64,000 nucleotides of DNA from Planctomycetota bacterium (GTDB lineage Bacteria; Planctomycetota; UBA1135; GCA-002748355): the NCBI GenBank assembly GCA_020638795.1, contig JACKHW010000011.1, positions 74,292-138,291 of the forward strand, given 5' to 3'. The position numbers and the translations under genes were made by a program. A model generated the notes under the pieces. It was given only the letters and a program-made list of their open reading frames with translations, was not told where the DNA came from and made no database searches. Positions 38,501 to 48,100 of this stretch are shown here, piece by piece (positions within the stretch are counted from its first letter, which is position 1; each line of letters starts with the position of its first letter).

Positions 38501-40256
38501 CGGGCGTGAGGAACTTCCCGGGGTTCGCCGGATCCGGGATGCGCATCGAGTCTTTGAAGACGGTCATCTCGAGGCCCGCGATTCCTGCGACCGTGACCAC
38601 GACGTCTTGCGTGTTGTCGAAACGGACCCCGTTGCTCGAAATGACCGGCATGCAGACGGGACCGGGTAAGGAGTTCTCCGCGTTCGGCACGAGCTGCACG
38701 CAATACCGGAGTGTTGGATACGTGTTCGCCGGTACCTTGGCGACGTTCGCCCCATCCGCGATCAAGACCGCACTTCCAGAGGCCGAGAGCTCCGGGAACT
38801 CGAAGCGTCCCTGCGCATCGGACTGCACCTTCGCGATCTCTTCGTTGCCCGCGAGCATCGTCAACTGGACCGCTTCGAGCGGTTGGCGCGCATTGTCGAG
38901 AACGATGCCGACAAAGCTCGTGGGTCGCGACGGATCGCGCTCGACGCCGTAGAGCGTGAAAATCGTCGGCGCACCGGGATTGCCCGGAAACGTCGCTTCG
39001 ATGCGCTGCGGTCCGACGACCTCGCCAAGCTGATACAGGATCTCTGCATGCCCGGTATTGCTGGTATCGACAGACGTTGCGGTGTCGCCGGCCTCGCTCG
39101 CCGTACGTTTGAGGCGACCGCCGCCTTCGAGAACCTTGAACGCGACCGGCACCTCAGCGACACCGTTGCACCCGTCGCTGACCCAGACCGATAGCGGCAT
39201 CGGCGCGAGACTGCGCGTCTCGACGCTTTGGTTGTTGCCCTCACCGAGGTTGATCTGCGATGCGGGCTTCCCGCGTGCGGAAGCGAAGAGCGTGATCCCC
39301 CCACCGATGCCGCGGGACTCGACGCGCAATCGATTGTTGCCGCAGCCGGCATCCGTGCCGAGCCACCAGAAGACGCGAGCCTTCCCTTCGACATCGGAGC
39401 GCACTTGGTGGGATTGTCCGAGCTTCTGTTGCGTGTCGGCACCGAGTTGTCCATCGCTGCGCACGACCCGGAACGTGACGATCTTGCCGGCGAATGGCTT
39501 GGCATTCTCATCGAGGAGCTGCACGACGATCGGGTTCGCGAGCCGCTCTCCGATCTGCCCGCTCTGACAATCACTGCCCGGCGAGGGCACGATCCGCGCT
39601 GTTCCAGGGCCTTGCCCCGTCACGTCGATGGAGACTCGATCCGAGTTGCCGAGGAAGTCCGTCGCGACGGCCTCGATCTTGGTCCGACCTTGAATGGGCA
39701 CGTCCTTGACGAGGAACGTCCCGTTCGTGCCGATGCCGACCTCGACGATGGCGTCGAGACCGTTGACCTTGACGGAAATGCCTTTGGAACCGATCAGCCG
39801 ATCGCTGACCCGACCTGCAACGTGCACTCTGTCGAAGGGAATCTCGGCATCGCGTTCCGGCGTGTCGATGTAGATCCGCGGCGCTTCCGTATCCTGCGTG
39901 ACGTGCGTCGAGAGTGGCAGGCCCTCGGTTCCGTTCGCGAACTTCGGCACGAATTGGATCGCGTTGACGCGGTTCGGTGCGAGGTCGATTTCGGCAACGA
40001 ATCGATTCCCATCTCCGGTCGGGACTTCGAACGCACCGAGCGCTCCGACGACGCGCACGAGTCCGGCCTTCGAAATCCTGCCCGCAATCTTGATGTGCGT
40101 CTCCCGTGTCCACGATGGATGCTCGTCCAGCGAAGCTGCAATCTGCGCTTCTGGAATCGAAGCGCCGCCGCCTCCCCTCGAACACGACACCGAAAACAAC
40201 AGAGACGAAGTCAGAAGCGCGAGCGCTACGGATTCGAGGTGCGAGGTATCACGCAT
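35559..40256 (-). CDS. Very large lipoprotein with Ig-like domains, helical middle and NHL-like propeller
   Basis: This is a 1565-residue protein. The start at 40254-40256 gives a lipoprotein signal (SVALALLTSSLLFSVSC, lipobox SVSC), preferred over a longer frame. The order is: Gly-rich spacer; Ig-like/Big_1-type beta domains (30-650; NPIVVQLLDENAKPFAGKIV, carboxypeptidase-regulatory GRFEFPEL); a Cys-rich CQCPPYIPTGSCNDPC turn; a helical region (about 702-1022); a Big_2-like domain (PEIATVNVTGLVQAKKPGD); a second regulatory beta domain; and an NHL/SMP30-like propeller (GMVAVAPNGDVWATDN, GVAVDAKGRIWVPV). The end DADFDGDGMRNREELVAGRN is a calcium loop. The helical middle has visibly lower GC than the flanks, suggesting a separate origin. 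It probably lies on the outer surface. Confidence 0.85.
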   Translation of the reverse strand: MRDTSHLESVALALLTSSLLFSVSCSRGGGGASIPEAQIAASLDEHPSWTRETHIKIAGRISKAGLVRVVGALGAFEVPTGDGNRFVAEIDLAPNRVNAIQFVPKFANGTEGLPLSTHVTQDTEAPRIYIDTPERDAEIPFDRVHVAGRVSDRLIGSKGISVKVNGLDAIVEVGIGTNGTFLVKDVPIQGRTKIEAVATDFLGNSDRVSIDVTGQGPGTARIVPSPGSDCQSGQIGERLANPIVVQLLDENAKPFAGKIVTFRVVRSDGQLGADTQQKLGQSHQVRSDVEGKARVFWWLGTDAGCGNNRLRVESRGIGGGITLFASARGKPASQINLGEGNNQSVETRSLAPMPLSVWVSDGCNGVAEVPVAFKVLEGGGRLKRTASEAGDTATSVDTSNTGHAEILYQLGEVVGPQRIEATFPGNPGAPTIFTLYGVERDPSRPTSFVGIVLDNARQPLEAVQLTMLAGNEEIAKVQSDAQGRFEFPELSASGSAVLIADGANVAKVPANTYPTLRYCVQLVPNAENSLPGPVCMPVISSNGVRFDNTQDVVVTVAGIAGLEMTVFKDSMRIPDPANPGKFLTPDAANPVTISLNQVHTDDVPMPMPDGAAPPFAWTLQPAGAVFDPPVRVTYPNMAGLPPGATTYFLSYDHDTERFEIVATGKVLHDGSCSVTDPGSGIRKAGWGCQCPPYIPTGSCNDPCTPDPAQLKILKDVNRNSGRARARARDAIRKATWAKDIANAQILVAAAHYAEGLGLLKKIVKNMTLTAVKHLATEAGKWVAEVLAFLEVLERAHGKALGYLDEARADMNAARSLHDASLAALGSYRPNCDSMPRPDELDRYIRKTGELIAEIEPRLDEAKRRLDIAHAFEAPLSSTLGKLKDWIKSIVGLSESHLLTDYGEEMRLQLAPVVDAMEGWSSAWQEATFAIDEVASESTSVADRLHFLQDTSDGLANLSFGNQAQAGSIFGLTMSNVPASSELQRLHYVRTLGTSTTYGRSDHVRIRANATIPLANFRVSSTPFPNIATIDAEFPDPKKQVWVLTQPDETVQLSVFGNMSDKTRPMLPSEPEGTTYNSSNPEIATVNVTGLVQAKKPGDAFILVRNDGATAVAKVLVTFERLTTVEGFLRLDGQAVPNVSVATNLDQRATTNASGFFRIPSVPTDRGPIKVSASLLRNGQSYSVVSDAVAPVPDGTTDMGVLTLVRDVMPNVVPSFDFALKNLRVFAPDCTLLRTHLLDYSGFGMAMDAAGTLWIATNGPEIVHTSIAGVPVELERWKRDGSRFGMVAVAPNGDVWATDNANTSVVRFDRSGNVDKEFKATYATIGSVAIAPDASAPEGYYAWYASKTEGPAVADVVRIEPKSGAQIRIPYTNARIRGVAVDAKGRIWVPVEVGGSGSRDQLDGYDRDGNLLTSVMTLERGIYMIDGLVGPDGSIWCTASDGSASTSFNPAMLLQFQYDEERNEVRQVKSISFARYGDNAQPRGLWADGDGNIWTSLVNLSALYREPRSTQEQPCFIKIGSAAYNFGDPTGYLQAYLMHPDADFDGDGMRNREELVAGRNPFVVNR

Positions 40257-40715
40257 GGAAATCTCGTGGAACGGTTCCTTGGCTGTGCGCGCCGACCATA
40301 CCACTGCGCACCGCAGGAGACGGCCCGCCTCGAACCGTCGCGCGCGAAGAAGGCATATTTCCTAGTGCGTGTCTCGCTGCGCGATGCGGCCTGTGGGAGC
40401 GCCAGGATCGTGTCGATGTTCGATCAGACGACCTGATCCACCGACAGGTCACGACATTCACTACAGGCCGCAGCAATCGCTCATGCCCAAAGCTGCTCGA
40501 TCTGACGGTGTAAGTAGCGTTGACCAGGAGCGCTCGGGGTCACGATGCCTCTTTTCGGCGCTATGAAAACCACTCATTCATCGCCCTTACTGCCGTTTTT
40601 TCGCAGCTTCTCCAGCCAGGACGTCGACCGCGCAGAGCTAGTCTCGGTCACGGCAGCTCCACCCCTTTGCTACTGTTGTCGTACCGATTTCGGCGAGTTC
40701 CACGCATCCATAGGT
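40257..40715. other. Intergenic region without a supported gene
   Basis: The 459 bases between the divergent starts of the large lipoprotein and the Uma2 gene must hold both promoters. The Uma2 frame is open upstream to an ATG at 40545, but the added 57 residues are Ser/Pro-rich and unlike the family. I see no RNA gene, repeat or conserved frame. Confidence 0.5.
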
Positions 40716-41321
40716 ATGACGATGACCGAAGCCTCCCCCGTGAAGGACCCTGACCAGCGGGTCCGCCTGCATGGTGTGACCTGGGAACAGTACGAGCGGA
40801 TCCTCGAGATCCGTGGCGAGTCCTCGGCCGTCCGCATTTCATATCTGGATGGCGAGCTCGAACTCATGTCCCCGTCGATCGACCACGAACGCATCAAGAA
40901 GTTCATCGCCCGCCTCCTCGAAGCCTGGTGCGAAGAATGCGGCCCGGATCTCAACGGTTACGGTTCGTGGACGGTCAAGGAGAAGGCCAAGCGGTGCGGC
41001 CTCGAACCCGACGAGTGCTACATCGTCGGCATCGAACGCAAGGAGCGCCCCGATATCGCGATCGAGGTGATCTGGACGCACGGCGGTCTCGGCAAGCTCG
41101 AGATCTACCAAAAGCTCGGCGTGCCCGAGGTCTGGAACTGGGAGGATGGTTCGATCACCGTCTTCGTTCTCGAAGGCGAAACGTACGAACGCAAGGCGCG
41201 GAGTGAGCTTCTGCCGCACTGCGACCTCGACGCGATCTGCCGCTTCGCCGATCGCGAAAACCAGACGCAAGCCGTGCGAGACTTCCGCGCCGAACTTCGG
41301 CGCAAAGGGCATGGCGAGTGA
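40716..41321 (+). CDS. Uma2-family (DUF820, PF05685) PD-(D/E)xK endonuclease
   Basis: This is a 201-residue protein of normal Uma2 length with the start at 40716. It has the family hallmarks: VTWEQYERIL near the N-terminus, ISYLDGELELMSPS (YLDGEL motif), and the nuclease core with Asp113 in RPDIAIEV, Glu117, and Lys127 in GLGKLEIYQKLGVPEVW. The family is abundant in Cyanobacteria and Planctomycetota and is often found in mobile regions; its cellular role is not settled. It overlaps the next gene by 11 bases. Confidence 0.9.
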   Translation: MTMTEASPVKDPDQRVRLHGVTWEQYERILEIRGESSAVRISYLDGELELMSPSIDHERIKKFIARLLEAWCEECGPDLNGYGSWTVKEKAKRCGLEPDECYIVGIERKERPDIAIEVIWTHGGLGKLEIYQKLGVPEVWNWEDGSITVFVLEGETYERKARSELLPHCDLDAICRFADRENQTQAVRDFRAELRRKGHGE

Positions 41322-41922
41322 GAGGAGACTGACGGCCTTCGTCGGTGCCGTCGAGCACGGCAACTCGATGTTCCTGGTCACCGTCGACGCGAAGGGCGCG
41401 ATCCTCGATCGGCGCGGCGCAGACCTGACGACGGAGCTATCCACGCATCCGCATCACCACGAGGGTTCTTGGGCCGTCGGTCGCTACCGCGACACTCCAT
41501 GGGCACGTGAAATCTCCCTGCCCGATGCGATCGAACTCGTCGAACGCGTCCGCGTTGCGGCGCTCGAGGGAGCAAGTGCTCTCGTTGCAAACCTCACCGA
41601 GGACATCGCGGCACGGATCCGCGGCATCGCATTGCGAGCCTGCCCCGACCTGCCGCCCACCGTCGAAGCCTGCATCCGCGATCACCGAGCGCAGACGTTT
41701 GCCGACACCGTCCTGTATCGCAATGCGATGGCAACCGCCGCGCGCGAGTCGAAGTGGCGCGTGCACTGGTACGACAAGGACAAGGTCTTCGAAGAAGCGG
41801 AGTCCATCTTGAACCGCGACGTGCAGCAAGTGCTGAAGGACATGGGTCGCGTGATCGGGCCACCGTGGCAAGCGAGGCACAAACTGGCAGCGGCGGCGGC
41901 TATCAGCGTCTCGCGGAAGTGA
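41311..41922 (+). CDS. Conserved-looking protein of unknown function, coupled to Uma2
   Basis: This is a 203-residue soluble protein whose ATG (41311) lies inside the Uma2 stop region (11-base overlap). The N-terminus (TAFVGAVEHGNSMFLVTVDA, then KGAILDRRG) looks like a beta-hairpin, perhaps of an RNase H-like fold. The C-terminus has WRVHWYDKDKVFEEAESILN and a distinctive GPPWQARHKLAAAAAI. No signal or membrane segment is seen. I do not recognise the family and the nucleic-acid idea is speculation. The overlap implies joint expression with the nuclease. Confidence 0.65.
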   Translation: MASERRLTAFVGAVEHGNSMFLVTVDAKGAILDRRGADLTTELSTHPHHHEGSWAVGRYRDTPWAREISLPDAIELVERVRVAALEGASALVANLTEDIAARIRGIALRACPDLPPTVEACIRDHRAQTFADTVLYRNAMATAARESKWRVHWYDKDKVFEEAESILNRDVQQVLKDMGRVIGPPWQARHKLAAAAAISVSRK

Positions 41923-42051
41923 ACGCCTGAACGGCAAGCGCTTCGGCGCGCGGTCGCTCCATGCCGAGCAACCGTTCCGGAATGGCCACCACGACGAATC
42001 ACACGAGCCGACATGATTGCAAAACTGAGCCCACGCATGCGTAGTGACTGC

Positions 42052-42288
42052 ATGGCCACCACTTTGACGATCCGCAACGTCCCTGAACAAGTACGCGACG
42101 AACTCGCATCCCGCGCAGCACTCGCTGGCAAGTCCTTGCAGGAATACGTGCTCGCGTTCGTCATCGAACTCGCACGCAAGCCAAGTGTCGATGCGTGGAT
42201 GGATCGAGTCCGAGCTCGCAAGATCGCGACGGGTAGCAAGCTCTCAGCGGCATCGATTCTCGAGCATCGCGATCGCGAGCGCGGATGA
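42052..42288 (+). CDS. FitA/VapB-like ribbon-helix-helix antitoxin
   Basis: This is a 78-residue protein. The start at 42052 (MATTLTIRNVPEQVRDEL) begins directly with the RHH strand of FitA-type antitoxins. The pattern LTIRNVPEQVRDELASRAAL then AGKSLQEYVLAFV is typical. The C-terminal tail should bind the PIN toxin. An upstream in-frame ATG at 42013 is less likely. The stop overlaps the toxin start by ATGA, as in most such pairs. The antitoxin should repress its own promoter in 41923-42051. Confidence 0.88.
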   Translation: MATTLTIRNVPEQVRDELASRAALAGKSLQEYVLAFVIELARKPSVDAWMDRVRARKIATGSKLSAASILEHRDRERG

Positions 42289-42689
42289 ACATCGTCGTCG
42301 ACGCGTCGGTCGTCGCTTCCGCGCTGCTGGACGCTGGCGACGAGGGAAGCTGGGCCGAGAACGTCTTGCGTTCGCATGCATGCATTGCACCGGCCCTCCT
42401 ACCGGTCGAGGTGACGAGCGTCCTGCGTCGCGCGAGCCTCGCCGGCGAGATCAGCGACGAGCTGGCCTCTCAAGCACATCGCGATTGGATCGATCTCCCG
42501 ATGGACCTCATGCCATATGAGCCCTTTGCGCCGCGCGTGTGGGAACTGCGGCACAGCGTGAGACCATACGATGCGTGGTACGTCGGGATCGCGGAGGCGT
42601 TCGACATTCCGTTCGCGACCTTCGACCAGAGGCTGAGCCGTGCGCCTGGCCTTCGCTGTCGATGGCTCGTGCCATCGAAGCGAGATTGA
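42285..42689 (+). CDS. PIN-domain ribonuclease toxin (VapC/FitB-like)
   Basis: This is a 134-residue protein of standard VapC length. The acidic active-site residues are all present: Asp6 in IVVDASVV, Glu42 in PVEVTSVLRR, Asp96 in RPYDAWYVGIAEAF and Asp114 in FATFDQRLS. It should be a Mg-dependent RNase neutralised by the RHH protein encoded just upstream (ATGA overlap). An OYE gene fragment begins within a few bases of its stop. Confidence 0.9.
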   Translation: MNIVVDASVVASALLDAGDEGSWAENVLRSHACIAPALLPVEVTSVLRRASLAGEISDELASQAHRDWIDLPMDLMPYEPFAPRVWELRHSVRPYDAWYVGIAEAFDIPFATFDQRLSRAPGLRCRWLVPSKRD

Positions 42690-42693
42690 GGAC

Positions 42694-42835
42694 TCGTGCA
42701 CCCTATGAGGTTCCGCGAACGGGGCACGTCCCGCGCAATCGCCTCTTGCTTGCGGCGATGACCCACAAGCAGAGCCACACGGACGGATCGCTCTGAGACG
42801 CAGAACTCGAATGGCTCCGTGCGTGCAGCGTCGCG
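42694..42835 (+). pseudogene. N-terminal fragment of an Old Yellow Enzyme gene
   Basis: The frame reads EVPRTGHVPRNRLLLAAMTH then KQSHTDGSL and a stop, followed out of frame by DAELEWLRA. This aligns along its length to the start of the intact OYE (FEFPRTGHVVRNRLVLAAMT, NKQSHADGSL, DEELAWLRA) at 17772-17900. An indel around 42793 (CTCTGAGAC for CTGAGCGAC) creates the stop. It lacks a start codon and the other 320 residues. Confidence 0.82.
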
Positions 42836-42840
42836 CTACG

Positions 42841-44886
42841 TCAGTCGTGGCCGACCCGCGCACACGCAACGTCCGTCATGCTGAGCCCGAGCGCATTCGC
42901 GCGCGCATCCAGGACGAGCCACTGGTAGTAGACCGACACGCCACCGATCCCGCGCAGCGGAGGAATCCGCACTCGATGCTTCACGCGACCCTCGGCATCG
43001 GCGCCATGAACGAACGTCGAGTCGTGCGACACACCGATCTTGCAGTCGCCACCGCCGAAGCTGCGCAACGGCAGCGGCAGGCGCAGGCTCCCCCAGCTCG
43101 TGTGCGAGTATCCCTGGACGAGAATCGCGGGCGCGCGTGCCGGCAGCTGATCCGCGAGGATGTCGAAGTCATGACCTGGCGTCGGCACGCCGGCGTTTTG
43201 GATCGCGGGCACGACGGCGGCGCCTGGCTCACTCCCGCGGAGCCGGAAGGCCCAGGGCTCGAGCCGCAGCGGACCTCGGGTGGCGAAGGCGCTGCGTTCC
43301 CAGTGCGTTCCTGCGCTTCCCGCCTCGAGGACGGGCCACACCATGCCACTGCTCGGAGCCGACAGGCCGACGAAGACCTTCGTACCAGCCGGCAGCTCGA
43401 CGGGCTCGATCGTCGCGCGACACCACCGCGCTCCGGGCGGTGCAAGAAGCTCACCACCGCTCACACGCGTCGTGCTCGGCCCGCCCGTGGCATCCGCGAG
43501 GAAGAGTGAGACCGGCACGCGAATGGGGCTCGATTGCATCGCGCCCGTCAGGATCTCGATCGACTCCAGCCGCGTCGCCTGCCGAACACGCGCCGCCAAG
43601 AGATACTCGATTCCGTCGGCATGCTGTTGGCGCATCGCGAGGTCTTGCCTCGACGCCGCGGCGTTGTGGCCCGCAACGACGCGATCCAAACGCCGAATAC
43701 CCGAACCACCACAGCCGCTCGGCGGTGCCGTGATCCGATCGAAGTTCCCCCAGTCGGGTGGACCACAGAGCTCGTCGCAGGCATCGAGGAAGTCCGGGTG
43801 GTAGATCCACGTCCCCTTGTTGCTGTCCGTTTGCGCTTTGCAACCGGCCGTCGTGTGAATCGCAACGACGCGGTCCGTCTGCACATCGATGACCGGTCCC
43901 CCCGAGTTGCCATCCATTGTGTCGACGCGATAGCGCAGCACCGTGCCATCGACTTCGACGAGCGGTCCCGTCGACGTCTGTTGTGTACGATTGCGCGTCG
44001 CGTCAGGCGTCGTATCGACTCCGTGTCCGGTCACGCGTAGACTCGAGTTGAGCGCCGGCACCGGGACGAAGCGAAAATACGCACCCTGGGCCTGTCCAGC
44101 ATGGAGGTCGGTGACGCTGTTCTTCTCGGTCGTGAAGACCGCCCAATCGTCGCCCATCCCCGCGTCCTCGTAGATCCTCTTGTTCGAGCCCATCCATTTG
44201 TATTGCTGCGCGACCGGCGGATGCTGACAGTTCCCCTGCGCATCCGACGGAGGGACACCGAACTCGACGGCCATCGACAGAATCGTGAAGTTGCCGAAGC
44301 AATGCCCGGCCGTCGCAAAGCAGTTTCGCGGAGAAATGAGGAAGGCCGTGCACTTGCAGTACGCACCGTTGAGAACGATGCGCGCAACGCGTTTGTCTTG
44401 TGAAGGCACACGATCGTCGACACCACAAAGCGAGAGCGGAGCGTGCGCAGCCTGTGCCAGCCCAACAGCGACTTCGTGCACGCGGAAGCTCTGCAGCTCG
44501 GGACTCGACGCTGCGTAGAAGCGCAGGCGCACGGCTTCACCGTTGAAGAAGGCGCTCAATCCGCAGTGACGCTCGAGAATCGCCGTATCGAGATACTCGG
44601 TCTCACCGTCAGCCAGCGACTGCACCTCGATCCACCCACCGTCCGCGATCTGCCAGGCAGAGAAGCTGAGGCGGAGATAGCTCGCATTCGCAAAACGAAC
44701 GATGTGCTCGGCAACGAGCTGGACGCCCCCGGACTGCTGCCGGACAGGTCCGCAACGGTAGTCGTACGGTTGGATCTCACCGATCTTCTGGAGCCCTGCG
44801 AGCTCCCAGTCCGCCGCTTGCGCGGACAAGGAATGGACCAGCGCGATGAGAGCGATGACGGTCTTGATGTGCTTTCGAGTGTCCAT
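42841..44886 (-). CDS. Secreted trypsin-like serine protease with C-terminal extension
   Basis: This is a 681-residue exported protein with signal MDTRKHIKTVIALIALVHSL. Residues 25-150 form a beta domain. The chymotrypsin-fold protease follows with its triad visible: His in TAGHC (about 195), Asp in GDDWAVF (about 246) and Ser in GNSGGPV (about 328). The last 300 residues are two beta domains; the final one (FDILADQLPARAPAILVQGY) resembles the C-terminal domains of the ELWxxDGT operon proteins, perhaps a shared surface module. Several Cys pairs fit an exported protein. It should cleave proteins outside the cytoplasm. It is divergent from the helicase at 45131, with 244 bases between that hold both promoters and nothing else I can name. 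Confidence 0.88.
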   Translation of the reverse strand: MDTRKHIKTVIALIALVHSLSAQAADWELAGLQKIGEIQPYDYRCGPVRQQSGGVQLVAEHIVRFANASYLRLSFSAWQIADGGWIEVQSLADGETEYLDTAILERHCGLSAFFNGEAVRLRFYAASSPELQSFRVHEVAVGLAQAAHAPLSLCGVDDRVPSQDKRVARIVLNGAYCKCTAFLISPRNCFATAGHCFGNFTILSMAVEFGVPPSDAQGNCQHPPVAQQYKWMGSNKRIYEDAGMGDDWAVFTTEKNSVTDLHAGQAQGAYFRFVPVPALNSSLRVTGHGVDTTPDATRNRTQQTSTGPLVEVDGTVLRYRVDTMDGNSGGPVIDVQTDRVVAIHTTAGCKAQTDSNKGTWIYHPDFLDACDELCGPPDWGNFDRITAPPSGCGGSGIRRLDRVVAGHNAAASRQDLAMRQQHADGIEYLLAARVRQATRLESIEILTGAMQSSPIRVPVSLFLADATGGPSTTRVSGGELLAPPGARWCRATIEPVELPAGTKVFVGLSAPSSGMVWPVLEAGSAGTHWERSAFATRGPLRLEPWAFRLRGSEPGAAVVPAIQNAGVPTPGHDFDILADQLPARAPAILVQGYSHTSWGSLRLPLPLRSFGGGDCKIGVSHDSTFVHGADAEGRVKHRVRIPPLRGIGGVSVYYQWLVLDARANALGLSMTDVACARVGHD

Positions 44887-45130
44887 GTCGTCGTACTGGG
44901 AGGGCGCACGGCGACCGGACGCGAGGAGGAAGATTTCCAGGTCGGCGCGGCGGCAAAGCGGCGCTCATGCGACAGGTTCGGCGTGAGACGAGGCCCCGGA
45001 CACGCGGGCGTGGCGATGCTCGCGATGTTGAACGCCCACGCACAGCGCCCCACGACTCGGCATCGCCCAACTCTCCCAGATTGCCTATCGTGCACCCTCC
45101 GTTTCACTCCGAACAACGCCGCCCCATCCC

Positions 45131-48100
45131 GTGTCACAACCCCGCGGCCTCTACGAGCAGCTTCTGACCGACCGCCTCCGAGCAAGCCTCGAGAAACTCG
45201 GCGACGGTATGTCCATCGATCGCGACAAGCTCGCGTCGGACGAGGCCGAGGATCGCATCGCGCTCCACGTCAGCCGCATCGTCGCGCGTGTCATCCGCAG
45301 CATCGGCGACAAACACCGTGTCGAGCGCGGCATCGCCCTCGCCAGGCAGTTGATCGATCTGCTCGAGGGTGCGATCGCAACGCCTGACGCAGTCCGCGGC
45401 GAGCATCCCTTGGACGAAGTGCTACGAGCCATCGTCGGCAAGCGCCTCGACGGTAGCCCGGACGTGATCCGCCCACCCGCAACCCCGCTGCTCGACACGA
45501 CTCTTCTGACGAACGCACATGGCGAGCCGCGCGTCGGCGTGCAAGTCGTGAGTGAGTTCGAATCGGCGGACCGCATCGATGCCCTCATGGCATTCATCCG
45601 GCGAAGCGGGATTCGCACGATGCGCGACGCGGTGCGTCGTCATTGCGATGCAGGCCGCCAATTCCGCGTCTTGACGACGACCTACACCGGCAGCACGCAG
45701 GTGGAGGCACTCGAAGAGCTCTCGGAACTCGGTGCAGCAGTGAAAGTCTCGTACGACACGACGTCGTCCCGACTGCATGCCAAGTCGTGGCTCTTCCACC
45801 GTGACTCGGGGTTTTCGACGGCCTACGTCGGTTCGTCCAACTTGACCTACTCGGCGCAGACACCTGGGCTCGAGTGGAACCTACGGATCTCGGCAGCACG
45901 CAACCCCGACGTCGTCGACAAGATCGCGACGATGTTCGCGTCCTACTGGGCACAAGGCGACTTCGAGGACTTCGATCGCGACACATTCGTCGATCGCACG
46001 AAGGACCGAGGCACGTCGCGCACGCTCGCGTTGCCATCGATCGAACTTCGACTCGAGTCCTTTCAAGAGCGCTTGCTCGAGCAACTCGAACTGTCACGTA
46101 TCCAGGGCCATCACCGCAACCTGCTCGTCGCTGCGACCGGCACGGGCAAGACCGTCATGTCCGCCGTCGACTATCATCGCCAGCGCAAGCGCCATCCAGC
46201 GGCCGCGAACTTGCTCTTCGTCGCGCATCGCAAGGAGATCCTCGAGCAGAGCCTCGATACGTTTCGCTGGGCGCTGCGCGATCGGGACTTCGGTGAGCTC
46301 TGGGTCGGAGGGCAGAGACCGCACGACTTTCACCACGTCTTCGCATCGATCCAGAGCCTCAACGCGGAAGCGGTCGACCGCCTGCCTCCAGGACACTTCG
46401 ACATCGTGATCGTCGACGAGTTTCATCACGCGGCAGCCGGCAGCTATCGGCGCTTGCTGGACAAGCTCGAGCCGCGTGAACTCCTCGGATTGACGGCGAC
46501 CCCCGAGCGCGCGGATGGACTCGATGTCGTCAGCATCTTCGGTGGACGCATCGCTGCAGAGCTGCGCCTCTGGGATGCGATCAACCAGCAGCGCCTCGTG
46601 CCGTTTGCCTACTACGGAATTCACGATGACGTCGACCTCCGCGACGTTCCGTGGAAACGCGGCCGCGGCTACGACGAGCAGGTCCTCACCTCGGTACTGA
46701 CAGCCGACCAAGTCCATGCGGTGCGCGTTCTCGACGAACTGCAGCGCCACGTCGACGACATCGAAGCCGTGCGGGGTCTCGGGTTCTGCGTCAGCGTTGC
46801 GCACGCCGAGTTCATGGCAGCTGTGTTCGAGCGCGAAGGCTTCCCCGCACGCGCACTGTCGGGCTCGAGTTCCGAAGGCGAGCGAGCCGAGGCCCTCGGC
46901 GATTTGCGCGCTGGAAGAATTCGCATGCTCTTCTCGGTCGACCTCTTCAACGAGGGCCTCGACATCCCGTCGATCAATACGCTTCTTCTCCTCCGTCCGA
47001 CCGAGAGCGCCACGCTCTTCGTGCAACAACTCGGACGCGGCCTGCGCCGCGAGGACGGCAAGAGCGCATGCCTCGTCCTCGACTTCGTCGGCTTGCACCG
47101 TGCGGAGTTTCGGTTCGATCGTCGCTTCCTCGGGCTCTTTGGTGGCACGCGCAGCCAGTTGAAGACTCAAGTCGAGTCCGGGTTCCCGTACCTACCTGCG
47201 GGATGCCACATGCAACTCGACGCGAAGTCGCGCGAAGTCGTCCTCGAGAGCTTGCGCTCCGCGATTCCGTTCCGGCGACACGAGATGATCGACATCCTCG
47301 AGCGCATGCATGCCGCCGGCGCGCCGACGACGCTGCGTGCGTTCTTGGACGAGAGTGGTCTCGAACTCGAAGACGTCTACGCCCCGCAGCGATGCTTTCG
47401 AGACCTGCTCGAAGAAGCGAGCATCACCGAGCGGATCCGTGGTCCCTTCGAGCGCGAACTCAGGAGCGCAATCGGCCGCCTGCTCCACGTCGACGATCTC
47501 GCGCGACTCGACGGCTACGCGACATGTCTTCGAAGGGGCGATGCGTCGAGCACACAACCGACGGCGACCGCTCGCCTCACGCAGATGCTCGTCGGCTCGA
47601 TGCTCAGCCGAACCCCGAAGCTCGACAAATCCACATTGCTCGCCGCGGGACTCGACATCTTGCGAGCCCACGAGGCCGTGTGCGACGAGTTGGGACAGCT
47701 CTTCGAGCTCCTGCGCGAGCGCATCACGCACGTTCACGAACCGCTTGGATCGCATCCCGACTGTCCGCTGCAGATCCATGCGCGCTACACGCGAGTCGAG
47801 ATCCTCGCCGCGTTCGGCGAGCGTTCCGGCTTCACCAAGATCCCGGCGTGGCAGACCGGAGTGCGATGGCTCTCGAAGGCGAAGGCCGATCTGCTCGCCT
47901 TCACGATCGACAAGTCGACGGGCGGCTTCTCACCCACGACGCGCTATCGGGACTACGCGATCTCTCCCGAACTGATCCACTGGGAGAGTCAGTCCGTCGT
48001 GCGGGAAGCCAGCGAGACCGGACAGCGCTACCAAGCGCATGCCGCGCGCGGAAGTCACGTGATGCTGTTCGCGCGGGAGAGCACGGCGACCAAGCACTAC

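Noticed and set aside
40545..40715. An N-terminal extension of the Uma2 protein
   Set aside because: The extra residues are Ser/Pro-rich and unlike the family, whose members begin near the chosen start.
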